DNA of 64,000 nt, from contig CALKUK010000015.1 in NCBI GenBank assembly GCA_937996655.1, forward strand, positions 186,001-250,000, read 5' to 3'. The notes below the pieces were generated by a model. The model saw nothing but the letters and a program-made list of their open reading frames with translations, was not told the origin of the DNA and ran no database searches. Below, in pieces: positions 16,865-24,169 of this stretch. Position 1 is the stretch's first letter; each line of letters begins with the position of its first letter. The position numbers were made by a program, and so were the translations under genes. The DNA is from an uncultured Sphingomonadaceae bacterium (lineage in GTDB: Bacteria; Pseudomonadota; Alphaproteobacteria; Sphingomonadales; Sphingomonadaceae).

Positions 16865-17604
16865 CGACACCTAGCCCCGTCCTCTACAGCTTCCGCCGCT
16901 GCCCCTATGCGATGCGCGCGCGGCTTGCGCTGCTGGCCAGCGGCACGGTCTGCACCCTGCGGGAGGTGAAGCTCTCTGCCAAGCCACAGGAACTCCTCGA
17001 CGCCTCCCCCAAGGGCACGGTGCCGGTGCTGGTGCTGCCCGATGGCCCAGTCATTGGCGGCCCAGTCATTGGCAGCGGAGTGATCGACGAAAGCCTGGAC
17101 ATCATGCGCTGGGCGCTCACACAGGCAGACCCGGACCATTGGCTGGCCGGCGAAGACGCCGCGCTGATCGCGGCCAATGATGGCCCGTTCAAGCATCATC
17201 TGGACCGCTATAAATATCCCCACCGTTATGATGTCGACCCGCTCGAACACCGAGCGGCGGGCGTGGCACATCTGGAGCTGCTGGAGGCCCGACTGGCCGC
17301 CTCTCCCTTTCTGTGCGGCCCGCACTGGACAATGACCGACGCCGCGCTCGCGCCCTTCGTCCGCCAGTTTGCGGAGACGGACCGAGCGTGTTTCGATGCA
17401 CTACCCCTGCCTGCGGTGCAGAGGTGGCTGGCGGCGTTTCTGGCATCACCGATGTTTGCCGCGATCATGGTGCGGTGGCCAGTATGGCAGGCGGGGGATG
17501 CGGAGGTGCTGTTTCCGGGCGGATCACAAAGCCCCACGCCGGATGAGAAGCCCATACCCTCCCCCCCCTCTAACGGACGCCCCTATGCCAGACATGGTTC
17601 CTGA
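16861..17604 (+). CDS. Glutathione S-transferase family protein
   Basis: 247 residues. N-terminal thioredoxin fold starts LYSFRRCPYAMRARLALL with a CPYA motif (Cys plus Ala rather than CxxC), followed by KGTVPVLVLPDG with the cis-proline. A 15-base tandem duplication (17044-17073) repeats GPVIG within the loop after that motif. The C-terminal helical domain includes FLCGPHWTMTDAALAPFVRQ, the GST N-capping region. Translationally coupled to trhO by ATGA overlap and overlapping the next gene by 20 bases. Confidence 0.85.
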   Translation: MTTPSPVLYSFRRCPYAMRARLALLASGTVCTLREVKLSAKPQELLDASPKGTVPVLVLPDGPVIGGPVIGSGVIDESLDIMRWALTQADPDHWLAGEDAALIAANDGPFKHHLDRYKYPHRYDVDPLEHRAAGVAHLELLEARLAASPFLCGPHWTMTDAALAPFVRQFAETDRACFDALPLPAVQRWLAAFLASPMFAAIMVRWPVWQAGDAEVLFPGGSQSPTPDEKPIPSPPSNGRPYARHGS

Positions 17605-18106
17605 TCTCTCCGCCCAGCCGGACAGCCCCACACTGCGCCTCGTCGAATTCCACGACGATCTCGCCCGCGACTTTCATGACATCAATGCCGAATGGATCAC
17701 GTCGATGTTCGTGCTGGAGGCGACCGACCGGGAGGTGCTGGAAAATCCGCGCGCGAAGATTCTTGATCCGGGCGGGGCCATCTTGTTCGTCGAGGCTGAA
17801 GGGCGCGGTGTCGTTGGCGCCTGTGCCTTGCAGAAAACAGGGCCTGCCCGCTTTGAGCTGACCAAGATGGGCGTGCGGGAAGCGGCGCGTGGGCTGAAAG
17901 CGGGGGAATTCCTGCTCGACGCCGTCATCGCCCGTGCGCAGACCTTGGGGGCGGAGACGCTCTATCTCCTCACCAGCCACAAATGCGAGGCCGCGATCCA
18001 TTTGTATGAGAAGCTGGGCTTTGCCCATGATGCGCAGATCATGGCAGACTTTGGCGCGCGCTATGAGCGCTGTGATGTGGCCATGCGGTATCGGGGGAAA
18101 GCATAG
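17585..18106 (+). CDS. GNAT family N-acetyltransferase
   Basis: 173 residues. GNAT features: ELTKMGVREAARGLKAGEFL (motif A, with the pyrophosphate loop ARGLKAG) and SHKCEAAIHLYEKLGFAH (motif B). It most resembles general small-molecule acetyltransferases; substrate unknown. ATG 17585 lies inside the end of the GST gene, so trhO, GST and this gene make an overlapping three-gene unit. Confidence 0.83.
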   Translation: MPDMVPDLSAQPDSPTLRLVEFHDDLARDFHDINAEWITSMFVLEATDREVLENPRAKILDPGGAILFVEAEGRGVVGACALQKTGPARFELTKMGVREAARGLKAGEFLLDAVIARAQTLGAETLYLLTSHKCEAAIHLYEKLGFAHDAQIMADFGARYERCDVAMRYRGKA

Positions 18107-18179
18107 GACGAGGAGATTCTGCCTTGATCTTCTGCCTGATCTCGGGTTCCTTTCGCACGTTATAGGAGAGCCATAAATT

Positions 18180-18554
18180 ATGACCAACGCGTCCGTATCG
18201 CAGCCCAAGCCATCTCGTTTTGCCACAGTGGCGCTGTGGATCGTGAAGATCCTCGTTGCCTTTGCCTTTGCGGCGGCCGCCTTCCTAAAGCTATCGGGCG
18301 ACCCGAAAATGGTCACCGAATTCGGAGAGATCGGCTTTGGCCAAGGGTTCCGTTACGCGACCGGGATCATCGAACTGGTGGGTGCCGGACTGATGCTCTT
18401 GCCCCGCACGGCCCTTGTCGGCGCGCTGACCTTGATCGGCATCTGCGCAGGTGCGTTGGTCGCTCAACTCGCGGTCCTGCACGGCGATTTGATCCACGTC
18501 TTCGTGCTGGGCGGGCTGCTGGTCGTCATCGCAGTCCGGTCTCGGACAGCTTGA
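18180..18554 (+). CDS. DoxX-like family membrane protein
   Basis: 124 residues with four predicted membrane helices. The first helix region VKILVAFAFAAAAFLKLSGD and the second EFGEIGFGQGFRYATGIIEL are typical of DoxX-like proteins, small membrane proteins of poorly known role, some linked to redox stress. ATG 18180 has GGAGAG 12 bases upstream. It stands 73 bases after the GNAT gene and may be its own unit. Confidence 0.82.
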   Translation: MTNASVSQPKPSRFATVALWIVKILVAFAFAAAAFLKLSGDPKMVTEFGEIGFGQGFRYATGIIELVGAGLMLLPRTALVGALTLIGICAGALVAQLAVLHGDLIHVFVLGGLLVVIAVRSRTA

Positions 18555-18567
18555 TCCATCTGAGCGG

Positions 18568-19005
18568 ATGGGGCGCCGCAATCTTGCGTCCCCGCGCAAC
18601 CTATCGCCCATGACCCTTTGCAAAACGGCCCGCCGGGTCAAAATCTTCTTCGATGGCGGGTGTCGCCCCAACCCCGGGCGCGTCGAGGTGGCCGTTGTGG
18701 TGCGGGGGCAGACCTATCTCTTCGATGATTTGGGCGATGGCACGAACAGCGATGCGGAATGGCGCGCCCTGATCTGCGCGGTCGAGGTGGCGCAGTCTTT
18801 GGCGCTCACCGACGTGGAGTTGATCGGCGATGCGGTGGAGGTGATCACAAAAGCCAACGCCGCGCTGCGCAGCGGACAGGCCCGGACGGACCATGAAGCC
18901 ACGCTCCTCGCCTTGGTGCGGGACGGGCGCCTTGGCCGAATCCGCTGGATCAAGCGCGCGCAAAACCTCGCCGGCATCGCGCTCGCCGCGCGGCACCCGA
19001 GATAA
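18568..19005 (+). CDS. RNase H-fold protein with incomplete active site
   Basis: 145 residues (131 if ATG 18610 is the start) of the RNase HI-like/RVT_3 fold. Acidic residues matching the RNase H site are present in FFDGGCRPNPG, NSDAEWRALICAVE and LIGDAVEVI. The fourth, normally an Asp in an N-x-x-A-D-x-L-A type helix, is absent: the segment reads QNLAGIALAARHPR. It is a single-domain protein, so it is not a reverse transcriptase. It may be a non-classical or inactive RNase H; function unknown. It follows DoxX by 13 bases and is followed by tRNA-Ala on the opposite strand. Confidence 0.75.
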   Translation: MGRRNLASPRNLSPMTLCKTARRVKIFFDGGCRPNPGRVEVAVVVRGQTYLFDDLGDGTNSDAEWRALICAVEVAQSLALTDVELIGDAVEVITKANAALRSGQARTDHEATLLALVRDGRLGRIRWIKRAQNLAGIALAARHPR

Positions 19006-19018
19006 CTAAAATGGGGAA

Positions 19019-19094
19019 TGGTGGAGCCTAGGGGAGTCGAACCCCTGACCTCTACACTGCCAGTGTAGCGCTCTACCAGCTGAGCTAAGGCCCC
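19019..19094 (-). tRNA. tRNA-Ala (GGC)
   Basis: 76 bases with full cloverleaf: acceptor GGGGCCT/AGGCTCC, anticodon stem CTACA/TGTAG with loop CTGGCAG (anticodon GGC), T-loop GTTCGACTC, and encoded 3' ACCA. Reads alanine codon GCC/GCU. Confidence 0.97.
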
Positions 19095-19158
19095 ATTTGG
19101 AGGCGCGCCTTTATGTCAGGCGCGCCGCCGTTGCAACCCTAAGGTTGCAGGTATCAGA

Positions 19159-19476
19159 TCAATTTTCGTCGTTCACGTCGCCGGTGTCGACGCCGAGATC
19201 ATCATCCCCGCCCAGATCGACATCGTCGTCTGCCGAAGGTTCGCTCTCGGTATCCACGTCCAGATCCAGATCCGCGCCGAGATCGGCATCGGGGGTCGCG
19301 GACGCGACGGGCGCTGCCGCTTCAAACGGAAGAGGCTGCTTTGACTTCAGAACCGGTTCGGCGATCCACGCATAGCTGCACGAAATGCAGGTGATGGGAT
19401 CTTCCTTGGTCAGGTCATAAAAACGCGTTGCACACTTCGGGCACGTACGTTTTGTGCCCCATTCAGGCTTCACCAT
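19159..19476 (-). CDS. FYDLN-acid zinc-ribbon protein (TIGR02300-like)
   Basis: 105 residues. The N-terminal zinc ribbon has CPKCATRFYDL and ITCISCSYAW (four cysteines), the pattern of a small alphaproteobacterial family named for FYDLN. The C-terminal half is very acidic (runs of D and E, e.g. SADDDVDLGGDDDLGVD), as in the family. Function is unknown. ATG 19476 was chosen because alignment starts at MVKPEWGTKRTCPKC; the frame is open further upstream. Divergent from aroA. Confidence 0.88.
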   Translation of the reverse strand: MVKPEWGTKRTCPKCATRFYDLTKEDPITCISCSYAWIAEPVLKSKQPLPFEAAAPVASATPDADLGADLDLDVDTESEPSADDDVDLGGDDDLGVDTGDVNDEN

Positions 19477-19586
19477 GAGCCTTAAGCCTTTCAAACAAGC
19501 AGAATTGCTTTGGGCCGATGTAAACACCGGCTGAATCGGCGCGCGCCTTGCCATAGCGGAGCGCCGCTGTCAAAGACGCCGGCGAA

Positions 19587-20930
19587 ATGGCGCACAATTC
19601 TCCCTCCCCCAAAGCGTTCGCAAAGAGCGGCTCTCTCTCCGGCACGGTCCGCGTACCCGGCGATAAATCGATCTCCCACCGGTCGCTGATGCTCTCCGCC
19701 CTCGCCGTGGGGGAAAGTGTGATTGAAGGTTTGCTCGAAGGCGAAGACGTTCTTGCGACTGCCGCCGCCATGCGGGCGATGGGCGCGCAGATCGACCGCG
19801 GCGATGACGGCGTATGGCGCGTGCAGGGCGTGGGTGTGGGCGGTCTGCTGCAACCCGAATCAGCACTCGACATGGGCAATTCCGGCACCTCGACCCGGCT
19901 CTTGATGGGTCTGGTCGCCAGCCATGCCATTACCGCGACCTTCACCGGCGATGCCTCCTTGTCCAAGCGGCCAATGGCGCGCGTCACCGATCCGCTCGGA
20001 ACAATGGGGGCTGACTTCTCCTGCTCGCCGGGGGAAAAGGGCAATCAATATCTGCCGATCATGGTGCGCGGCGCCTGCCCTGCCGTGCCGATCACCTACC
20101 GGCTGCCGATGGCTTCCGCGCAGGTAAAATCGGCCATCTTGCTCGCCGGTCTCAACACGCCGGGCATCACGACCGTGATCGAACCCGTTCCGACCCGCGA
20201 CCATAGTGAGCGGATGCTGGCCGGTTTTGGCGCAAAGCTCGACATCTCCACCGATGCCGACGGCGCGCGCGTCATCTCCATCCACGGTGAGGCGGAACTC
20301 AAGCCCCAGCATGTCGTCGTGCCGGGTGATCCGTCCTCCGCCGCCTTCCCGATGGTGGCGGCGCTTCTCGTGCCGGGATCAGAGGTCCGCATCGACAATG
20401 TCGGCATCAACCCGACACGCGCGGGGCTGATTGAAGTGCTTCAGGCGATGGGCGGCGACATCACGCTCGTCGATGAACGCGTCGTCGGCGGGGAACCTGT
20501 CGCGGACCTGATCGTCCGCCACTCCGCCTTAAAGGGCATTGAGACCAAGCCCGACATTGTCCCGAGCATGGTCGACGAATTCCCGATCCTGTTCGTCGCG
20601 GCGGCCTTGGCCGAGGGTAGGAGCGTGTTCCGGGGCTTGGAAGAGCTGCGCGTCAAGGAATCAGACCGCATCAGCGTGATGGCCAAGGGGCTCACGGCGA
20701 TTGGTGTGACGGTGGAGGAACTGGAAGACGGGCTGATTGTCCACGGCAGCGGCGGCGTACCGCTGGCCGGTGGCTCGACGATCGCCGCCGAACTTGATCA
20801 TCGCATTGCCATGAGCTTTGCGATTGCAGGGCTTGTCTCGTCGGCGCCCGTCACCATCGACGATATGAGCCCGGTCGCGACCAGCTTCCCGATCTTTGAA
20901 GCGATGCTGGAAAGCCTCGCCGGGCGATGA
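19587..20930 (+). CDS. aroA: 3-phosphoshikimate 1-carboxyvinyltransferase (EPSP synthase), class II type
   Basis: 447 residues. Joins shikimate 3-phosphate and PEP, the sixth step of the shikimate pathway. Motifs: GDKSISHRSLML, LDMGNSGTSTRLLMGL, SLSKRPMARVTDPL, TRDHSERMLAGFGA, VPGDPSSAAFP, LEELRVKESDRI. The RPMxRV and TRDHxExML segments resemble class II (CP4-like) enzymes. The position that is Ala in the glyphosate-tolerant CP4 enzyme is Gly here (NSGTS). The stop overlaps the cmk ATG. Confidence 0.95.
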   Translation: MAHNSPSPKAFAKSGSLSGTVRVPGDKSISHRSLMLSALAVGESVIEGLLEGEDVLATAAAMRAMGAQIDRGDDGVWRVQGVGVGGLLQPESALDMGNSGTSTRLLMGLVASHAITATFTGDASLSKRPMARVTDPLGTMGADFSCSPGEKGNQYLPIMVRGACPAVPITYRLPMASAQVKSAILLAGLNTPGITTVIEPVPTRDHSERMLAGFGAKLDISTDADGARVISIHGEAELKPQHVVVPGDPSSAAFPMVAALLVPGSEVRIDNVGINPTRAGLIEVLQAMGGDITLVDERVVGGEPVADLIVRHSALKGIETKPDIVPSMVDEFPILFVAAALAEGRSVFRGLEELRVKESDRISVMAKGLTAIGVTVEELEDGLIVHGSGGVPLAGGSTIAAELDHRIAMSFAIAGLVSSAPVTIDDMSPVATSFPIFEAMLESLAGR

Positions 20931-21538
20931 TCATCGCAGTCGACGGGCCTGCGGCTTCCGGCAAGGGCACGATCGCCCGGGCGTTGGCCGCGCATTATGA
21001 TCTGCCGCATCTAGATACCGGCCTGCTTTATCGTGCGGTGGGCGTGGCGACAGCGCGCGCCGGGCGGGACCCGGATGTGGAGGCGGATGCCGTTGCCGGT
21101 TGCCGGATTGACGACGCGCTTCTTGCCGATCCGGACCTCCGATCTGAAGCGGCAGGGGCGCTCGCCTCTCGCGTGTCACGCCACCCGGCAGTGCGGGCCG
21201 CCTTGCTCGCCTATCAGCAAAGCTTTGCCCACCAACCGGGCGGCGCGGTGCTGGACGGGCGCGACATTGGCACAGTGATTGCGCCAGAGGCGGATGCCAA
21301 GCTGTTCGTCACCGCCTCAACCGAGGTTCGGGCGCAGCGGCGGCACCGGGAAGATAGCGCGACCGACTATGCGGCGATCCTTGCCGACATTGAGGCCCGC
21401 GATGCCCGCGACTCGGGTCGAAGTGCCGCGCCGCTGCGGCAGGCAGACGACGCGGACTTGCTAGATACCACCGATCTGACTATAGGCGCGGCCGTCCAGC
21501 GGGCGATTTCGCTCGTGGAGGCCCGGATTCGGCGCTGA
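20927..21538 (+). CDS. cmk: (d)CMP kinase
   Basis: 203 residues. Phosphorylates CMP and dCMP to the diphosphates. The P-loop GPAASGKGTIARALA is at the start, HLDTGLLYRAVG follows (CMP contact), then DGRDIGTVIAPEADAKLFVTA. Coupled to aroA by an ATGA overlap and followed by rpsA, the common aroA-cmk-rpsA order. Confidence 0.95.
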   Translation: MIIAVDGPAASGKGTIARALAAHYDLPHLDTGLLYRAVGVATARAGRDPDVEADAVAGCRIDDALLADPDLRSEAAGALASRVSRHPAVRAALLAYQQSFAHQPGGAVLDGRDIGTVIAPEADAKLFVTASTEVRAQRRHREDSATDYAAILADIEARDARDSGRSAAPLRQADDADLLDTTDLTIGAAVQRAISLVEARIRR

Positions 21539-21690
21539 GCAGCTTTCATAGCTACCCTCCGCTTTTCGACCCCACGATCTGTCGTCCAAAGGATGCTGCA
21601 CCGGCATGGGGTCTGTGTGGCAGTCTGGCCAAAAGACCTGTGGATCCAACCACATGGCCGGAAAACAGATATGATTGGAACACTCTAGCA

Positions 21691-23403
21691 ATGGCAACTT
21701 CCGCCAACCCGACCCGCGACGATTTCGCGGCTCTCCTCTCAGAATCACTCGGCAGCGCCGAAAGCCTCGACGGCCGCGTCGTCAAGGGCATCGTCACCGC
21801 TATCGAAAATGACATGGCTGTCATCGACGTCGGCCTGAAGTCCGAAGGCCGCGTGGCCCTTCGTGAATTCGCAGCGCCCGGCCAGAAGGCTGAACTCGCT
21901 GTCGGCGACGAAGTCGAAGTCTATGTCGACCGCGTCGAAAACGCCCAGGGCGAAGCTGTGCTGTCGCGCGACCGCGCACGCCGCGAAGCCGCTTGGGATG
22001 CGCTTGAAGCAGAATTCGGTAAGTCCACCCGCGTTGAAGGTGTCATCTTCGGCCGCGTCAAGGGCGGCTTCACCGTCGACCTCGGCGGCGCAGTGGCCTT
22101 CCTTCCCGGTTCGCAGGTCGATATCCGCCCCGTGCGCGATGTCACCCCGCTGATGGACATTCCGCAGCCTTTCCAGATCCTCAAGATGGACCGCAAGCGT
22201 GGCAACATTGTTGTGTCGCGTCGCGCCATCCTTGAAGAAAGCCGCGCAGAAGCCCGTTCGGGCCTGATCATGAACCTTGCCGAAGGCCAGGTCATTGAAG
22301 GCGTTGTGAAGAACATCACCGATTACGGTGCGTTCGTTGATCTCGGCGGCATTGACGGCCTGCTGCACGTCACCGACATCAGCTACAAGCGCGTCAATCA
22401 TCCTTCGGAAGTCATCAACATCGGTGACACCGTGAAGGTGCAGATCATCCGCATCAACAAGGACACGCAGCGCATCTCGCTCGGCATGAAGCAGCTGGAA
22501 AGCGATCCTTGGGAAGCTGTTGCTGCCAAGTATCCGGTTGGAGCCAAGCTGTCGGGCCGCGTCACGAACATCACCGAATATGGTGCGTTCGTTGAACTCG
22601 AAGCCGGCATCGAAGGCCTTGTCCACGTTTCGGAAATGAGCTGGACCAAGAAGAACGTCCACCCCGGCAAGATCGTTTCGACCAGCCAGGAAGTCGATGT
22701 CATCGTCCTCGAAGTCGACGAAGAAAAGCGTCGCATTTCGCTTGGCCTCAAGCAGGCTGCGTCCAACCCCTGGGAAGCGTTCAGCGCGGCTCACCCGGTT
22801 GGCTCCACTGTCGAAGGCGAAGTCAAGAACGCGACCGAATTCGGTCTGTTCATTGGCCTCGACGGCGATGTGGACGGCATGGTCCATATGTCGGACATCG
22901 CCTGGGGCGTGTCGGGCGAAGAAGCTCTGGCGCTTCACAACAAGGGCGACACCGTCAAGGCGATCGTGCTTGACGTGGACGTCGAAAAGGAACGCATCTC
23001 GCTTGGCATCAAGCAGGTCGAAAAGGGCGGCGCTTCGGTTGCCACCGGCGGCAGCGGCGCTTCGGGCCTCGCCAAGAACGCAGTGACCACCGTGACGGTC
23101 ATCGCGATCAAGGATGGCGGCCTCGACGTGCAGGTTGGCGACGATGGCGCCATTGGCTTCATCAAGCGTGCCGACCTCGGCCGCGACCGCGACGAACAGC
23201 GCCCCGACCGTTTCCAGGTTGGTCAGAAGTTCGACGCGATGGTCACCGGCTTTGACCGTTCGAAGAACCCGACCTTCTCCGTCAAGGCGATGCAGATCGC
23301 CGAAGAGAAGCAGGCTGTGGCTCAGTACGGTTCGTCCGACTCAGGCGCATCGCTTGGCGACATCCTTGGCGAAGCGCTCAAGGCACGCGACGGCAAGAAG
23401 TAA
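21691..23403 (+). CDS. rpsA: 30S ribosomal protein S1
   Basis: 570 residues with six S1 (OB-fold) repeats; the clearest read VEGVVKNITDYGAFVDLGGI, LSGRVTNITEYGAFVELEAG and VEGEVKNATEFGLFIGLDGD, each ending in an RISLG-type strand. S1 recruits mRNA to the 30S subunit. Codon use is skewed towards a restricted, highly-expressed set compared with neighbours. No Shine-Dalgarno sequence precedes ATG 21691 (GAACACTCTAGCA), as is common for rpsA. A small inverted repeat TGTGG..CCACA (21639-21654) lies in the leader. A strong terminator follows. Confidence 0.97.
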   Translation: MATSANPTRDDFAALLSESLGSAESLDGRVVKGIVTAIENDMAVIDVGLKSEGRVALREFAAPGQKAELAVGDEVEVYVDRVENAQGEAVLSRDRARREAAWDALEAEFGKSTRVEGVIFGRVKGGFTVDLGGAVAFLPGSQVDIRPVRDVTPLMDIPQPFQILKMDRKRGNIVVSRRAILEESRAEARSGLIMNLAEGQVIEGVVKNITDYGAFVDLGGIDGLLHVTDISYKRVNHPSEVINIGDTVKVQIIRINKDTQRISLGMKQLESDPWEAVAAKYPVGAKLSGRVTNITEYGAFVELEAGIEGLVHVSEMSWTKKNVHPGKIVSTSQEVDVIVLEVDEEKRRISLGLKQAASNPWEAFSAAHPVGSTVEGEVKNATEFGLFIGLDGDVDGMVHMSDIAWGVSGEEALALHNKGDTVKAIVLDVDVEKERISLGIKQVEKGGASVATGGSGASGLAKNAVTTVTVIAIKDGGLDVQVGDDGAIGFIKRADLGRDRDEQRPDRFQVGQKFDAMVTGFDRSKNPTFSVKAMQIAEEKQAVAQYGSSDSGASLGDILGEALKARDGKK

Positions 23404-23427
23404 AATCGAGCCGAAACAACTGATTGA

Positions 23428-23463
23428 GGCCCGTCGCACGGTTGCGTGCGGCGGGCCTTTTTC
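23428..23463 (+). terminator. Rho-independent terminator of rpsA
   Basis: GGCCCGTCGCAC - GGTTGC - GTGCGGCGGGCC, 12-bp stem with one G-T pair, then a run of T. Confidence 0.93.
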
Positions 23464-23691
23464 GTATTCTCTTCAGACAAAGAGTGCCGATTCAATAACT
23501 TAGTTAAAAATCGTTAACTCTAGCGTTAAGATATAATTACTTGCATATGTTACCGTATTGGTAGTAATTATCGAAACAGCTGTTGCGTCCGTTAAATATC
23601 CTGCTGACTTTGGGGGTATGCGTTACAACGGACTATGGTCTTCGGAGGGAAGAGCATGAGCAGGCACGTGCAACAGCGTGGGGGTATGAGT
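23464..23691. promoter_or_regulatory. AT-rich ihfB upstream region with repeats
   Basis: This gap is much AT-richer than its surroundings. It contains three GTTAA words (23503, 23513, 23525) and an inverted repeat ATAATTAC (23533-23540) / GTAATTAT (23564-23571). It probably holds the ihfB promoter and protein-binding sites; no single clean -35/-10 pair was settled. Confidence 0.5.
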
Positions 23692-23970
23692 ATGATACGT
23701 TCCGAGCTGGTAGATGTACTGGCGCAAGAAAATCCCGGACTGTCCCATCGGGAAATTGACACCATTGTAACTATCTTTTTCGACGAGATCACCAAGCAGC
23801 TTGCTGATGGTGGCAGGGTCGAGCTGCGCGGATTTGGCGCGTTCTCAACGCGCGGTCGGGACGCCCGTCAGGGCCGCAACCCGCGCACCGGCGCGGCTGT
23901 CGACATTCCGTCAAAGAAGGTTCCCTATTTCAAGCCCGGTAAGGAAATGCGCGCCAAGCTGAACGTTTAA
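23692..23970 (+). CDS. ihfB: Integration host factor beta subunit
   Basis: 92 residues of the HU/IHF DNA-bending family. The start MIRSELVDVLAQENPGLSHREID is the usual IHF-beta beginning, and GRNPRTGAAVDIPSKKVPYF carries the beta-arm with the DNA-intercalating proline. ATG 23692 is chosen by alignment and has a GGGGG run about 8 bases upstream. The strongest ribosome site, GGAGGGA, instead sits before ATG 23656, which would add 12 residues (MSRHVQQRGGMS). The partner IHF-alpha is not in the window. Confidence 0.93.
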   Translation: MIRSELVDVLAQENPGLSHREIDTIVTIFFDEITKQLADGGRVELRGFGAFSTRGRDARQGRNPRTGAAVDIPSKKVPYFKPGKEMRAKLNV

Positions 23971-24033
23971 GCGCGCGCTTTCCGGTCCTTTGTTGCTTGA
24001 CGGCAGCGCTTCTGTCGCCGATGTCGCGCCCGT

Positions 24034-24119
24034 GCGGACGTGGCGAAACCGGTAGACGCAGCAGACTTAAAATCTGCTTTCCCCTGGAAGTGCGGGTTCG
24101 AGTCCCGCCGTCCGCACCA
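24034..24119 (+). tRNA. tRNA-Leu (UAA)
   Basis: 86 bases, type II tRNA with a long variable arm. Acceptor GCGGACG/CGTCCGC, anticodon stem GCAGA/TCTGC with loop CTTAAAA (anticodon TAA), T-loop GTTCGAGTC, encoded 3' CCA. TTGACG at 23997-24002 may be its -35 box. Confidence 0.97.
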
Positions 24120-24169
24120 CCTTTTCGCCAAGGCGTGACCTTCCGGCTTCAGCGCGCTATCACGGCTTC

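Noticed and set aside
18568..19005. Retron or group II reverse transcriptase
   Set aside because: There is only an RNase H-like fold. The polymerase domain with its YxDD motif is absent and no structured RNA was seen.
23503..23530. CtrA boxes before ihfB
   Set aside because: The TTAA words are 6 and 8 bases apart, not the 7 of the CtrA consensus; the match is not good enough to name the regulator.
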